Origin: Tractidigestivibacter sp050946515
GTDB taxonomy: Bacteria > Actinomycetota > Coriobacteriia > Coriobacteriales > Atopobiaceae
Reading direction: 5' to 3'
Assembly (NCBI RefSeq): GCF_050946515.1
Contig: NZ_JBMNUX010000001.1
Span: 124,001-188,000 of the forward strand
Length of the DNA: 64,000 bases
The notes beneath the pieces were generated by a model. That model was not told the origin of the DNA, did not search any database, and saw only the letters and a list, made by a program, of their open reading frames with translations. Within the stretch, counting starts at the first letter, position 1. Every line of letters starts with the position of its first letter. Made by a program: the position numbers and the translations under genes. This document shows positions 44,384 through 52,834 of this stretch, one piece after another.

Positions 44384-44599
44384 ATGGCTATCAGCAGCGA
44401 GAGCAAGCTTAGCGAGATTCTCGAGGACGAGCGCGCCGTCGCGATCATCGACGAGTACGTCCCGGGCTTCGTGAGCAACCCCGAGCTCGGGCCCGTGAAG
44501 GGAATGAAGATGAAGACCCTGCTCAAGTTCCCGCAGACCGGTCTCAGCAAGGACGTTGTCAATGAGATCTGCAGCCGCCTTGACGCGCTGGACGCGTAA
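44384..44599 (+). CDS. Small helical protein, 71 residues
   Basis: A short acidic protein with an excellent ribosome site (AAGGAGGATTAGCA) before ATG 44384, located between SDR1 and PanB-like 1. The pattern KLSEILEDERAVAIIDEYVP, GFVSNPELGPVKGMKMKTLL, then a final helix, looks like the small four-helix segment that sits at one end of larger glycosidases and reductases in anaerobes. I do not recognise a function. As a stand-alone gene it may be an assembly or regulatory subunit for the neighbouring enzymes. Confidence 0.7.
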   Translation: MAISSESKLSEILEDERAVAIIDEYVPGFVSNPELGPVKGMKMKTLLKFPQTGLSKDVVNEICSRLDALDA

Positions 44600-44649
44600 G
44601 GACGCTGGCTCTGACGGAGGCAAGATAGCAACCCTGAAAGGAACAACTC

Positions 44650-45531
44650 ATGGCAGACAATGAGCATGCTAACATCAAGATGTCAACTGCATCGAAGAGC
44701 AGGAAGAACCTCGCGTACCTTCAGAAGATGAAGGACAACGGCGAGAAGATTGTCCAGATGTGCCCCGCCGAGCTAGGGCCCTTCTTCGCAATGGCCGCCG
44801 AGATGGTCGGCTGCGACATCTGCCGCATCCCGCAGATGCTCAGCATGCGTACCGCCTACAACACCGAGGACGAGCTTCTGTGCTGCGGCTACACGATTCG
44901 CAAGTTCCGCGAGTACACCAAGATCATTCACATCAACTTCTATATGCCTGTCGCGACCTACGCGACCAAGGACAACGCCGTCCGTTATGGCGCAGAGTGG
45001 GTCTTCGACGGCGCCGACTCGATGCTTCCGATGGGCATCACTAATGACGTCCTGAAGCACATGAGCGACAATTACGTCCCGACCTACGGTCACATCGGCG
45101 CCATCTCTGGCTGGCAGACCAACGCCACTGGCTACAAGCGCGTCGGCAAGACCGCAGAGGACGCCTTCCGCATCTTCATGTGGGGCTACGAGTACCAGGA
45201 GAACGGCATGGGTGGCATGACCATCGAGCTCACGCCGAAGGAGGTCAGCCAGGCAATCGCCGAGAAGCTGCGCGTGCCCGTGGTCTCCATCGCCGGCGGC
45301 GCTCCCTGCGACGGCTCCGAGATGGTCGACATGGACACCTTCGGAGTCATGCCGAAGCCCGCGTCGCACTCCAAGTCCTATGCGCAGCTGCTTCCGTTCC
45401 TGTGCGAGGCCTATATGGGCTGGCTCGAGGACGTTCGAGAGGGCAACTACCCCGAGGAGAAGCACGGCTATCACATGGATCCTCAGGAGCTCGAGAAGTT
45501 CAAGGACATGATGGACAAGTTCGAGGGCTAG
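44650..45531 (+). CDS. PanB-like TIM-barrel protein 1
   Basis: A 293-residue relative of ketopantoate hydroxymethyltransferase. GHIGAISGW, GYKRVGKTAEDAFRI, TIELTPKEVSQAIAEKLRVP and GGAPCDGSEM follow PanB in order, as does the C-terminal GNYPEEKHGYH. By eye alignment to E. coli PanB, the magnesium ligands Asp45 and Asp84 are Gln62 and Tyr98, and Lys112 is Leu126, while Glu181 is kept as Glu193. So it should not do the standard magnesium-dependent reaction; PanB itself uses methylene-THF, which fits the C1 setting. Ribosome site GAAAGGAAC. Flanked by SDR genes; a second copy is at 57900. Confidence 0.78.
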   Translation: MADNEHANIKMSTASKSRKNLAYLQKMKDNGEKIVQMCPAELGPFFAMAAEMVGCDICRIPQMLSMRTAYNTEDELLCCGYTIRKFREYTKIIHINFYMPVATYATKDNAVRYGAEWVFDGADSMLPMGITNDVLKHMSDNYVPTYGHIGAISGWQTNATGYKRVGKTAEDAFRIFMWGYEYQENGMGGMTIELTPKEVSQAIAEKLRVPVVSIAGGAPCDGSEMVDMDTFGVMPKPASHSKSYAQLLPFLCEAYMGWLEDVREGNYPEEKHGYHMDPQELEKFKDMMDKFEG

Positions 45532-45604
45532 TACCCGTTGCGCCGCAGGGGCTTCACTGCTTCTGCGGCGCGCGACAAGAGCCGTAAGGAAGGCGGAGGC
45601 AGTG

Positions 45605-46612
45605 ATGGCAGATCAGGAGCAAGTAAGTCAGAAGCCAAGTTCCGACGACCTCGACAAGATGTCGCGCGGGCAGTGGAACAAGGTTCGTCAGATGCCCAAT
45701 CCCGACGACCTCGCGAGGATGACCTTGGGGCAGTGCAAGCCGCTCGAAGAGGTCTTCGTCAAGGGGCTCGAGGGCAAGGTGGCCATCGTGACGGCCGGAG
45801 CTACCGGTCTTGGCTACAACATCGTCAACCGTCTCGCCGAGGCGGGCGCAAAGGTCGTCATCGCCTCTCACAGCGATAAGCACGGTCAGAAGGCCGTCGA
45901 GGACTTCAAGGCCCTCGGCTATGAGGTCAGCTTCTGCCTGACTGACGTCACCAAGGTCGCCGACTGCTATGGCGCAGTCGACTTTGCGGTCAAGACCTAT
46001 GGCGGCATCGACATCCTTGTTACCTCCGCTGGCGTTTGGGACGAGATTGCGTTTCTCGACCTCGACGAGGCCATCTACGATCACGTCCTGGACCTTGACC
46101 TGAAGGGCACCTACTTCATTGCCCAGGCTGCGGCGCGCTGGATGGTTGCCAACAAGAGGCCAGGACGCATGGTCTTCGTCTCGAGCGCGGCGCACGCTGG
46201 CGAGGGCCTTCGTGGTGCGGTCATGAACACCTACTATCAGGCCGCAAAGGGCGGGGTCGTCTCGCTCACCACGGGCGCCGCGGCCGAGCTCAAGCAGTAC
46301 GGCATCCACGTGAACTGCGTCGCCCCTGGTGGCATGTTCACCTATGGCGCCCTCTATAACGGCAGGGAGAATGCCAAGAAGTACGGCGATGAGTACGCCG
46401 CCTTCAAGGCGCAGCGTCGCAAAGAAGACCCCATGCCCGTCGCATTCAACCCCGATCAGGTTGCGCTCGTTTGCTATGCCCTCTGCACGCCGATGAGCGA
46501 TTTCATGGATGGCGTCACGATTGACGTCAATGGCGGCTCGCTGCTGAACGCCCAGATGAGGCCGTTCAGTTATTCCGTCGAGGGCTGCATTCCCGGGCCG
46601 AGCAAAGAGTAG
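45605..46612 (+). CDS. Short-chain dehydrogenase/reductase 2
   Basis: A 335-residue SDR. The cofactor loop VTAGATGLGYN is close to canonical, the catalytic Tyr and Lys are in NTYYQAAKGGV, and the serine in VSSAAHAGEG. It has an N-terminal extension of about 55 residues that includes VRQMPNPDDLARMTLGQCKP, a segment almost repeated in SDR3, and shares the tail EGCIPGPS with it. It is 70 bp after PanB-like 1. ATG 45605 follows AAGGCGGAGGC. Reaction unknown; probably an alcohol or ketone redox step on the substrate of this pathway. Confidence 0.85.
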   Translation: MADQEQVSQKPSSDDLDKMSRGQWNKVRQMPNPDDLARMTLGQCKPLEEVFVKGLEGKVAIVTAGATGLGYNIVNRLAEAGAKVVIASHSDKHGQKAVEDFKALGYEVSFCLTDVTKVADCYGAVDFAVKTYGGIDILVTSAGVWDEIAFLDLDEAIYDHVLDLDLKGTYFIAQAAARWMVANKRPGRMVFVSSAAHAGEGLRGAVMNTYYQAAKGGVVSLTTGAAAELKQYGIHVNCVAPGGMFTYGALYNGRENAKKYGDEYAAFKAQRRKEDPMPVAFNPDQVALVCYALCTPMSDFMDGVTIDVNGGSLLNAQMRPFSYSVEGCIPGPSKE

Positions 46613-46725
46613 AGTTCTCTCTTCTCTCAAGGCGCGCCTCTAGCCGTGGGGGCAACGTGTGAAGAAGCACGCGTTGCCCGTTCTTCTCAATGAGATGCAT
46701 GTCGAAAAACGTTGGGGCATGCGCA

Positions 46726-46760
46726 AGCCGGGCGGAAGGCACGATTCCTTCCGCCCGGCT
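46726..46760. terminator. Bidirectional hairpin between SDR2 and GcvT8
   Basis: AGCCGGGCGGAAGG pairs perfectly with CCTTCCGCCCGGCT over a 7-base loop, between two convergent genes. Confidence 0.65.
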
Positions 46761-46793
46761 CAGGGCTGTCGGCCCAGTCTTGATCTGGCGAAG

Positions 46794-48161
46794 CTACTGC
46801 TTCTTGTAGTGAGGCACCTGCTCCACGTCAAAGCTGTTGTTGCGGTCGACGTTGAAGTAGGGGAGACGAGCGACCTTCGCGCGAATCTTCTTCTGGGGAT
46901 GGCCAATCTCGCCCCAGGTGATGTAGAGCTCCGTGCCCTCGGTCGCGTACTCCTTCTTGAGGGTGCAGAGGGAGATCATCTTCTTGTAGTAGTAGGTGTA
47001 GACGCGCCCGGTTGAGATGCCTACGAGGTTGCCCTCGGCGTCGCGCACCTCGTCGGCGTTGAGCGGGTCGCTCGAGGTGACGGTCTCGTAGTAGGGCAGG
47101 TCGGGCGTGTCGTAGGTGACGTCGCGGAAGAGCGAGGCGAACAGGTCGATGACGTCCTCGTCGTTCCACTCGAGGGTGACGGTCGTCCTCGGCTGCTCCT
47201 CATAGGCCTTCTCGAGCGCGGCGCGGCCCTGGAAGTCATGGTCGAACTTCACGCGGCTGCCCCAACCGTTGTCGTAGGGGGTGACGTACACGAGGTCCTG
47301 GTCCTCGGGCTTCAGGCTGCCCTTGATGACCTGCGCCGGCTCCTGCGGGACGCCCATCCAGTCGCAGAACTCCTTGTCCTTGTGCCAAGGATAGGCGTAG
47401 TGATAGTAGAACTGCGGGAATCCGTTCTCGGTGTGGTTGCAGTAGTTATATGCCTGCCAGCCAAGTCGACGGATGCCGTAGGGCTTGCCGACCTCGTAGA
47501 GCTTCGTGTAGACGTCCTGTGCGTCCTCCATGTGCCCGTGGACCTCGTAGGAGAGCGTGCCCGCCATGCCCATGCGCAGGATGCGGACCTTGTGCCCTGC
47601 AATCGTCGCGGTGCGGAACTTCATGAACTTGAGGTCGTGGAGGTCCTCCTCGCAGGCGTTCTCGACGATCTCCAGGGAGCGCGGGCCGCCAAGCTGGAAC
47701 ATGAAGACCTTGCCCGAGTCGTTCTCGAAGGTGAAGTCGAGCTTGCCCTGCTCCTTGCTTGCGCAGAAGTCGACGGCCGGGCTGATGAAGAAGGTCTCGA
47801 AGCGCTGCTCGTCGGTCCGAAGCATCACGCCGTCGCCAATGATCTGCCCGTCGTTGTTGCAGATGATGCCGTGACGGCCCGAACCAACGCGGAACTTCTC
47901 GAAGCCGTTGACGAAGTACTTCTTCAGGAAGGTCACAGAGTCGGGGCCGGAGATAACGGCGTGCAGGCAGGGGGCCAGCACGGCGCCGAGGTAGCAGGTC
48001 TTCTTCCAAGACATCGTCTCGTCCTTCCAGCCCGTGAACGTCCACGGGGAGAGGTAGATGTCATTGACGGAAGGATCCGAGTAGGCTCGGTAGAGCGCCA
48101 CGTTCTCATCGAACGGGATGTAGTCCGGATTGACGAATTTCGTGGTCTTGTCGTTTGGCAT
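46794..48161 (-). CDS. GcvT-like THF methyltransferase/demethylase 8
   Basis: A 455-residue GcvT-fold protein. Visible are WTFTGWKDETMSWKKTCYLG (40-59), ISGPDSVTFLKKYF, GSGRHGIICNNDGQ, Asp110 at the conserved acid position, MGMAGTLSYEVHG, NYCNHTENGFPQFYYHYAYP and NGWGSRVKFDHDFQGRAALE. It is the only paralog with an adjacent transporter: the MFS gene lies just upstream on the same strand, 85 bp away. GGAGGAACTGC precedes the start. Uptake and demethylation of one substrate by this pair is a plain inference, controlled by the divergent PucR3. Confidence 0.85.
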   Translation of the reverse strand: MPNDKTTKFVNPDYIPFDENVALYRAYSDPSVNDIYLSPWTFTGWKDETMSWKKTCYLGAVLAPCLHAVISGPDSVTFLKKYFVNGFEKFRVGSGRHGIICNNDGQIIGDGVMLRTDEQRFETFFISPAVDFCASKEQGKLDFTFENDSGKVFMFQLGGPRSLEIVENACEEDLHDLKFMKFRTATIAGHKVRILRMGMAGTLSYEVHGHMEDAQDVYTKLYEVGKPYGIRRLGWQAYNYCNHTENGFPQFYYHYAYPWHKDKEFCDWMGVPQEPAQVIKGSLKPEDQDLVYVTPYDNGWGSRVKFDHDFQGRAALEKAYEEQPRTTVTLEWNDEDVIDLFASLFRDVTYDTPDLPYYETVTSSDPLNADEVRDAEGNLVGISTGRVYTYYYKKMISLCTLKKEYATEGTELYITWGEIGHPQKKIRAKVARLPYFNVDRNNSFDVEQVPHYKKQ

Positions 48162-48246
48162 TGCAGTTCCTCCTTGTTGTCAAGAATTTCCCATCAATAT
48201 CAACAGCGACTTGCTATGCGTTCGGCTCTTCATGAGCCGCTTTCGC

Positions 48247-49431
48247 CTAAGAGGCGGCCTCTGACGCCGAGGCCTTGGGCGGAGAGACGAGCGTGATGAC
48301 GCCACACAGAGCGCTGACGACGACCCCGATGGGCAGGATGCTGCTTATCGTCGAGCTCCCCGTAATCATCTGGAGCAGGGTCGTGACGTAGGTCGAGGCG
48401 AACATGCACAGGCCAGCGACCGCCAGGCCCACGCTCACGGACGTGTTGACGAACGACTGAGGCACCACGGTCGTGAGGTCCATCGTGAAGGCCGTGTAGA
48501 TGAAGCCCCATGCAGCTCCGATGAGAAACGTCGCGATCATTGATCCAGCAACGCTTGGGAAGAGGTACAGGATCAAGATTGACGCTGCAAGAGCGAGGCA
48601 GCCGACGCCGAAGCTCCGCTCCTGGATGCGCTTGAAGATCCCCCCGAACAGAAACGAGATCACAAAGCCGCCGAGCGTCCCGAGCGATGAGAGCGTGCCC
48701 GCAAGCATCTCGTCGCCAATCTGCTGCTCGCTTACGTAGACGGATATCTGGTAGTAGATGATTGCGTAGAAGACGCCAATCAGGAAGAAGACGACCAGCA
48801 GCTTGACGAAGCCGCCCATGGGGAAGCGCTCGCGCTTCGCCTCTTGCTCGCCGGCGCTGTCCTTGCCCGTCTCGGGCATGACGAGCACCCACAGGACAAG
48901 GATGGGGACGGTTATCCAATACAGCCGGAAGCAGCCCTGCCAGCCAGATGATGCGACGTAGCCAGACAGGATGCCCAAGACGAAGCCGATGCCCGTCATG
49001 CCTGCGTTGTAGAGGCCCATGAGCCAGCTGCGCTTGCCTTCGTCCTCGTAGAGCTCGCTAATCAGCGTCAGGGGAACGGTGGCGATGACGCCGACCGCAG
49101 CGCCGACAATGCCACGAGCGACTGCCATGTAGACGGGGTCCACGATTGCCGCACCGAAGATCGAGGCAAAGGCGAAGACGACCATCGCGATGGTCATGAG
49201 GCGCTTCTTTCCCACGTGGCGAAGCATGCGCGGGGTGAGAAGCTCGGTGATGATCATCACGCCAGCAGGGCCGGAGACGATGAAGTTTGCAAGCCCTGGG
49301 GAGTCGGCAAACTGCTCGTAGATGGAATTGACTGCCGGGATGATGACCATGTCGTGCATGTAGCAGAAGCTCGTGAGGATGATTGCCGTGACAACCAGCC
49401 CCTCGTGTTTTATTCGATGCTCCTCTGCCAT
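48247..49431 (-). CDS. MFS transporter
   Basis: A 394-residue major facilitator with twelve predicted helices. After a short cytoplasmic start (MAEEHRIKHEG), helices run from residue 11. The segments RMLRHVGKKRLMTIAMVV and ISELYEDEGKRSWLMGLYNAG are the usual cytoplasmic loops 2-3 and 4-5. The chosen start 49431 has AGGAAGGAGCC upstream; in-frame codons further upstream lack that. First gene of the MFS-GcvT8 operon and divergent from PucR3. Substrate unknown; the context suggests a methylated aromatic or other small methylated compound. Confidence 0.87.
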   Translation of the reverse strand: MAEEHRIKHEGLVVTAIILTSFCYMHDMVIIPAVNSIYEQFADSPGLANFIVSGPAGVMIITELLTPRMLRHVGKKRLMTIAMVVFAFASIFGAAIVDPVYMAVARGIVGAAVGVIATVPLTLISELYEDEGKRSWLMGLYNAGMTGIGFVLGILSGYVASSGWQGCFRLYWITVPILVLWVLVMPETGKDSAGEQEAKRERFPMGGFVKLLVVFFLIGVFYAIIYYQISVYVSEQQIGDEMLAGTLSSLGTLGGFVISFLFGGIFKRIQERSFGVGCLALAASILILYLFPSVAGSMIATFLIGAAWGFIYTAFTMDLTTVVPQSFVNTSVSVGLAVAGLCMFASTYVTTLLQMITGSSTISSILPIGVVVSALCGVITLVSPPKASASEAAS

Positions 49432-49548
49432 GACGGAGGCTCCTTCCTCTTGTTGTGCTACGAATGATTCGCACCCTCTCGTTAGCCAAAATTCTTGCGC
49501 GTGCCGTTTGCACCCCATTGGGGTCATCAGCATGTATTCGGCAAATTT

Positions 49549-49569
49549 TTTCGTATAAAATGCACGAAA
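49549..49569. promoter_or_regulatory. TTTCGT-N9-ACGAAA inverted repeat
   Basis: It lies 54-74 bases upstream of PucR3 in the intergenic region shared with the MFS-GcvT8 operon. The 9-base spacer contains ATAAAATG, which could be a -10 box (TATAAA). A site here could control one or both directions. Confidence 0.4.
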
Positions 49570-49622
49570 TCGGACACTGTGGCATGCTTGCCAAAGACCG
49601 CTTTGCGACGGAGGGGAGGAAT

Positions 49623-51188
49623 ATGCGGCTCAACATGTACATGCTTCTGGATCGCTTGAAGGAGCGGGGCCTCGAGCTCTCGCATAGCTTCATCGATTCG
49701 CGGGAGAGCCTGATATCTGCTGTGCCTAGGCTGTATCGCGAAGGCGAAACATTGACGAGCGATGCCGTCTGGGTGGCTGACGCGGCAAGCCTTCCTGAGA
49801 ATCCGTCTACAGAAGGTCATCCTTCGCTGGTTTGCCTCGGCGAGCCTTCCGAGCGCTATCGCGCCTTTCCGTTTAACGCCTTGTGGGCGAGCGAGAAGCA
49901 AATCGAGGACGGGCTACTTGGGCTCTTCTCACAAGTTGTCGACGCTTGCGACGAGCTCTTCTTTTGGCAGGACGAGCTTCAGCGACTCGTCAACGAAAAG
50001 AGGCCTCCGCGTGAGCTGGGAGAGGCCTCGTTTGGGATCTTTGGGAACCCCATCGCGATGATGGGATCGGGGCTTCGCTGCACTTTTGACTTTCGGCCTC
50101 CGGTAACCGAGGACTCGGGGGAGGCCTATCGTGCCTACTTTGAAAAGTACCCGACGTCTGAGGGAGAGTACTTATCCTCTGACGAGGCCTCAATCCTGTT
50201 GGAGCAGCAAGTCTTTACGGGTACCGGCGAGGGGCTGGGACCGGGCCTCTACAGCGACCCGGACGGCTTCTTTGGGTATCAGACGCTTTATTGCAACCTC
50301 GGCAAGCATGGAGAGTACCTGGCAAAAGTGAGCGTTGATGGCGTGCTCAGACCAATCAGCGACGGGGACTGGGGCGCAATCCAGGTGCTCGGCCACTATC
50401 TGCTCGAGAGCATCTCCGATGCCGAGAGTGGAGCCATGAGCCGGGACTTCCGCATGGAGCGCATGCTTGACCATCTGCTCAACGGCGAGCCTGCTGACGA
50501 GAACGACGTGACGTGGTCGCTTAAGAATCTGGGATGGAAGGCCGAAGACCATCTCGTTTGCCTTATGGTGCGCCCGGTCAGAAAAGACGTGAATCCTGAG
50601 GTGCTTCGGACGCTAGCCAATCAATTCTTGCACCAGATTCCGACGTCCTGCCTCTATGTCCTCGACGACTCGATTGCCTACGTCATCAACCTCACCCAGG
50701 TGCGCAAAACCAGAGAGGAGCTCTGCGAGGGGCTTTCATCGTCGCTTGCGACGTTTGGCGCAATAGCCGGCATGAGCGTTGCGTTCTCCAACATCCGGCT
50801 GCTCTCGAGCTTCAGCGCTCAGGCGAGAAGCGCCCTTTCGCTAGGGGGCGAGGGCGCAAAGCCTGGTGGCGTGCTCTGCTACGAGTACTTCAACCTCGCG
50901 GCGATGCTCGATGCGGTGAGGACGTCCATGGACCCCGAGACCATCTGTCCGCCAGGCTTGCTGCGCCTGGCTCAACACGACATGAAGCATCACACGGGCT
51001 ACGTGCAGCTCCTGCGCACCTACCTCGAGCTCGACATGAACGGCGCTGAGACGTCTCGCGTGCTGCACCTTCATCGAAACACCCTTCTTTACCAGCTCAA
51101 GCGCATCCGAGAGATCAGCGATCTCAATTTGGATGACCCGCGCACAAGGCTTGAGCTGCTCATAGTCCTCAACGTGCTCGAGGCGTAA
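49623..51188 (+). CDS. PucR-family regulator 3
   Basis: A 521-residue regulator of the same architecture as PucR1, with a roughly 280-residue N-terminal sensor region of low similarity to known domains, a middle domain (MRPLSDG-like stretch at about 230-290) and the PucR HTH at about 460-505 (LLRTYLELDMNGAETSRVLH followed by LHRNTLLYQLKRIREIS). GGAGGGGAGGAAT precedes ATG 49623. Divergent from MFS-GcvT8 and probably its substrate-responsive activator. Confidence 0.83.
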   Translation: MRLNMYMLLDRLKERGLELSHSFIDSRESLISAVPRLYREGETLTSDAVWVADAASLPENPSTEGHPSLVCLGEPSERYRAFPFNALWASEKQIEDGLLGLFSQVVDACDELFFWQDELQRLVNEKRPPRELGEASFGIFGNPIAMMGSGLRCTFDFRPPVTEDSGEAYRAYFEKYPTSEGEYLSSDEASILLEQQVFTGTGEGLGPGLYSDPDGFFGYQTLYCNLGKHGEYLAKVSVDGVLRPISDGDWGAIQVLGHYLLESISDAESGAMSRDFRMERMLDHLLNGEPADENDVTWSLKNLGWKAEDHLVCLMVRPVRKDVNPEVLRTLANQFLHQIPTSCLYVLDDSIAYVINLTQVRKTREELCEGLSSSLATFGAIAGMSVAFSNIRLLSSFSAQARSALSLGGEGAKPGGVLCYEYFNLAAMLDAVRTSMDPETICPPGLLRLAQHDMKHHTGYVQLLRTYLELDMNGAETSRVLHLHRNTLLYQLKRIREISDLNLDDPRTRLELLIVLNVLEA

Positions 51189-51265
51189 GCTGCCTTGCAG
51201 CCGGAAGGGGGCAGGCGGCTCACGGGAAGACGCTTGCTGGCTCGCCACGGCGAGGAACGGCCTGT

Positions 51266-51301
51266 CAATTGGGACCATCAGGTCTGCCAATTGGGACCAT
51301 C
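51266..51301. promoter_or_regulatory. Direct repeat CAATTGGGACCATC upstream of PucR4
   Basis: Two identical 14-mers (51266-51279 and 51288-51301) have a 22 bp period, two helical turns, and end 36 bases before PucR4. Such a layout fits a regulator binding one face of the helix. A weaker match (CAACTGGGA) is at 34962 after GcvT5. Confidence 0.45.
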
Positions 51302-51336
51302 GGAAAAAATCGGAATCGAGCGGATGGCGGTTGACC

Positions 51337-52671
51337 ATGGGCGAGAGACATCCTGGCGGAAAACCAATAACCCAGCCGAGAAACGACAGAGTCGCGGACG
51401 CCCGCGAAGCGATTCTCGACGCGCTCTTGTCGGGAAGCCTGCGGCGACTCGTTGATTCCGCGGCCGAGCTTTTGGGCAACCCCGTCATGGTGGGCGATCT
51501 CTCGCTTACGCTCGTTGCCCACTCGCCAGACCATGGCGAGACGCACGACTATTGGCGTCGGGTCATCGAGATTGGCTATTGCGACTACGAGAATTACGAG
51601 GCAAACCGCAAGGCCATCCTGCGTGCGATGGCTAGCCCCAAGCCAATCGTCGACCGGGAGTCATGTCCCGACGGCGCAATCGTCGAGGCAGGAATCGGCC
51701 CTGTCGGCAGCCGCGTCGGCTACATGTCGGTCTTTGAATGCCACAAGCCCGTGGACGATGAAGACGTCGCAATCGTCTCGCTCGTCGCTCGAGCGATAGC
51801 CCTGCTCATGCCCTCGGTCAGCAATCATGAGGACGTGGACTCATCTGAGCACGAGATCCGGCTTCTTTATAGGACCGCAAGCAAGCAAGGGCGCAGCGCT
51901 CGGGAGGCGGGGGACTCGCTTGCGAGGGCCCTTCTGATTCGCAGCGCACGCCACTACTTTGTCGTGAAGATTGGGTCGGTTGACGAGACTTCGATTGCGC
52001 TGCCCTCTCGGCTCATTCGTGACGAAGTTGCGCACGCGCTGGGGAACTGCGGAACGTTTCTCACGAGAAATCACCTCGTGGCCTTTGCGGGCAGCAACGA
52101 GGACGACTTTCTTCTTCCTGGAAGCCATTCTTTCCAGCGGCTCTCTGAGCTCCTCTCGTCCAACGGGCTTTGCGCAGGAGTTGGGTACCCCTATGAGAAG
52201 ACCTCGGACTTCGGCCTTGCAAACTTCCAAGCGGGGCGCGCCTTGAGCATTGGACGCAAAGCGCTGGCAGGGTCTTGCCTGTACCGGTATGGCGAGGTAA
52301 TCAGCCTTGACTTTGCCGAGGTCGTGACGAAGCATCGCGACCCGCGGGCCGTCATTGACCCTCGGCTCGTCTCGCTTGCGTCCTATGACGCTGCGCACCA
52401 AACCGACTACCTTCGCTCGCTCAACGAGTTCCTCAATTCTGGAGGGAGCTTCTCGCATGCGTGCGCCAACCTTGGCGTTCACAGAAACACGCTCGTCTAT
52501 CGCATCGACAGAATCAGGGATGCTTTCAACATTGATGCTCGAGACGTGCACGAGGCAGCGCTTCTAGCACCTTGTCTGTCAGTGATCGTTTTGCTTGCCC
52601 ACGGAAGGCTCGATAGAGATGGGGTCGCTCTGCTTGCGGAGACATTGGCGCAGGACGATCAAAGCGATTGA
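51337..52671 (+). CDS. PucR-family regulator 4
   Basis: A 444-residue paralog of PucR2. A GAF-like sensor (GNPVMVGDLSLTLVAHSPDH, HDYWRRV, DGAIVEAGIG, VGYMSVFE) is followed by the middle region and the HTH (about 367-410, FLNSGGSFSHACANLGVHRN then TLVYRIDRIRDAF). ATG 51337 with GGATGGCGG upstream is preferred to TTG 51331. It precedes GcvT9 and GcvT10 by 163 bp, on the same strand, and should control them. Confidence 0.85.
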   Translation: MGERHPGGKPITQPRNDRVADAREAILDALLSGSLRRLVDSAAELLGNPVMVGDLSLTLVAHSPDHGETHDYWRRVIEIGYCDYENYEANRKAILRAMASPKPIVDRESCPDGAIVEAGIGPVGSRVGYMSVFECHKPVDDEDVAIVSLVARAIALLMPSVSNHEDVDSSEHEIRLLYRTASKQGRSAREAGDSLARALLIRSARHYFVVKIGSVDETSIALPSRLIRDEVAHALGNCGTFLTRNHLVAFAGSNEDDFLLPGSHSFQRLSELLSSNGLCAGVGYPYEKTSDFGLANFQAGRALSIGRKALAGSCLYRYGEVISLDFAEVVTKHRDPRAVIDPRLVSLASYDAAHQTDYLRSLNEFLNSGGSFSHACANLGVHRNTLVYRIDRIRDAFNIDARDVHEAALLAPCLSVIVLLAHGRLDRDGVALLAETLAQDDQSD

Positions 52672-52834
52672 TGACAGTTACTTATATCGAGAGTACAAGA
52701 TTCAGCTGATAGTTTGGTTCGAGTCGCGATTGTTGTCATATTGAAGGCACAATACACTCCTTCACAACGAGCGGGGCGGCCCGTTGCATGGTCGGCGTGC
52801 GCCCCGAATGTCCATTCGTTTGAAGGGGGAAGCC

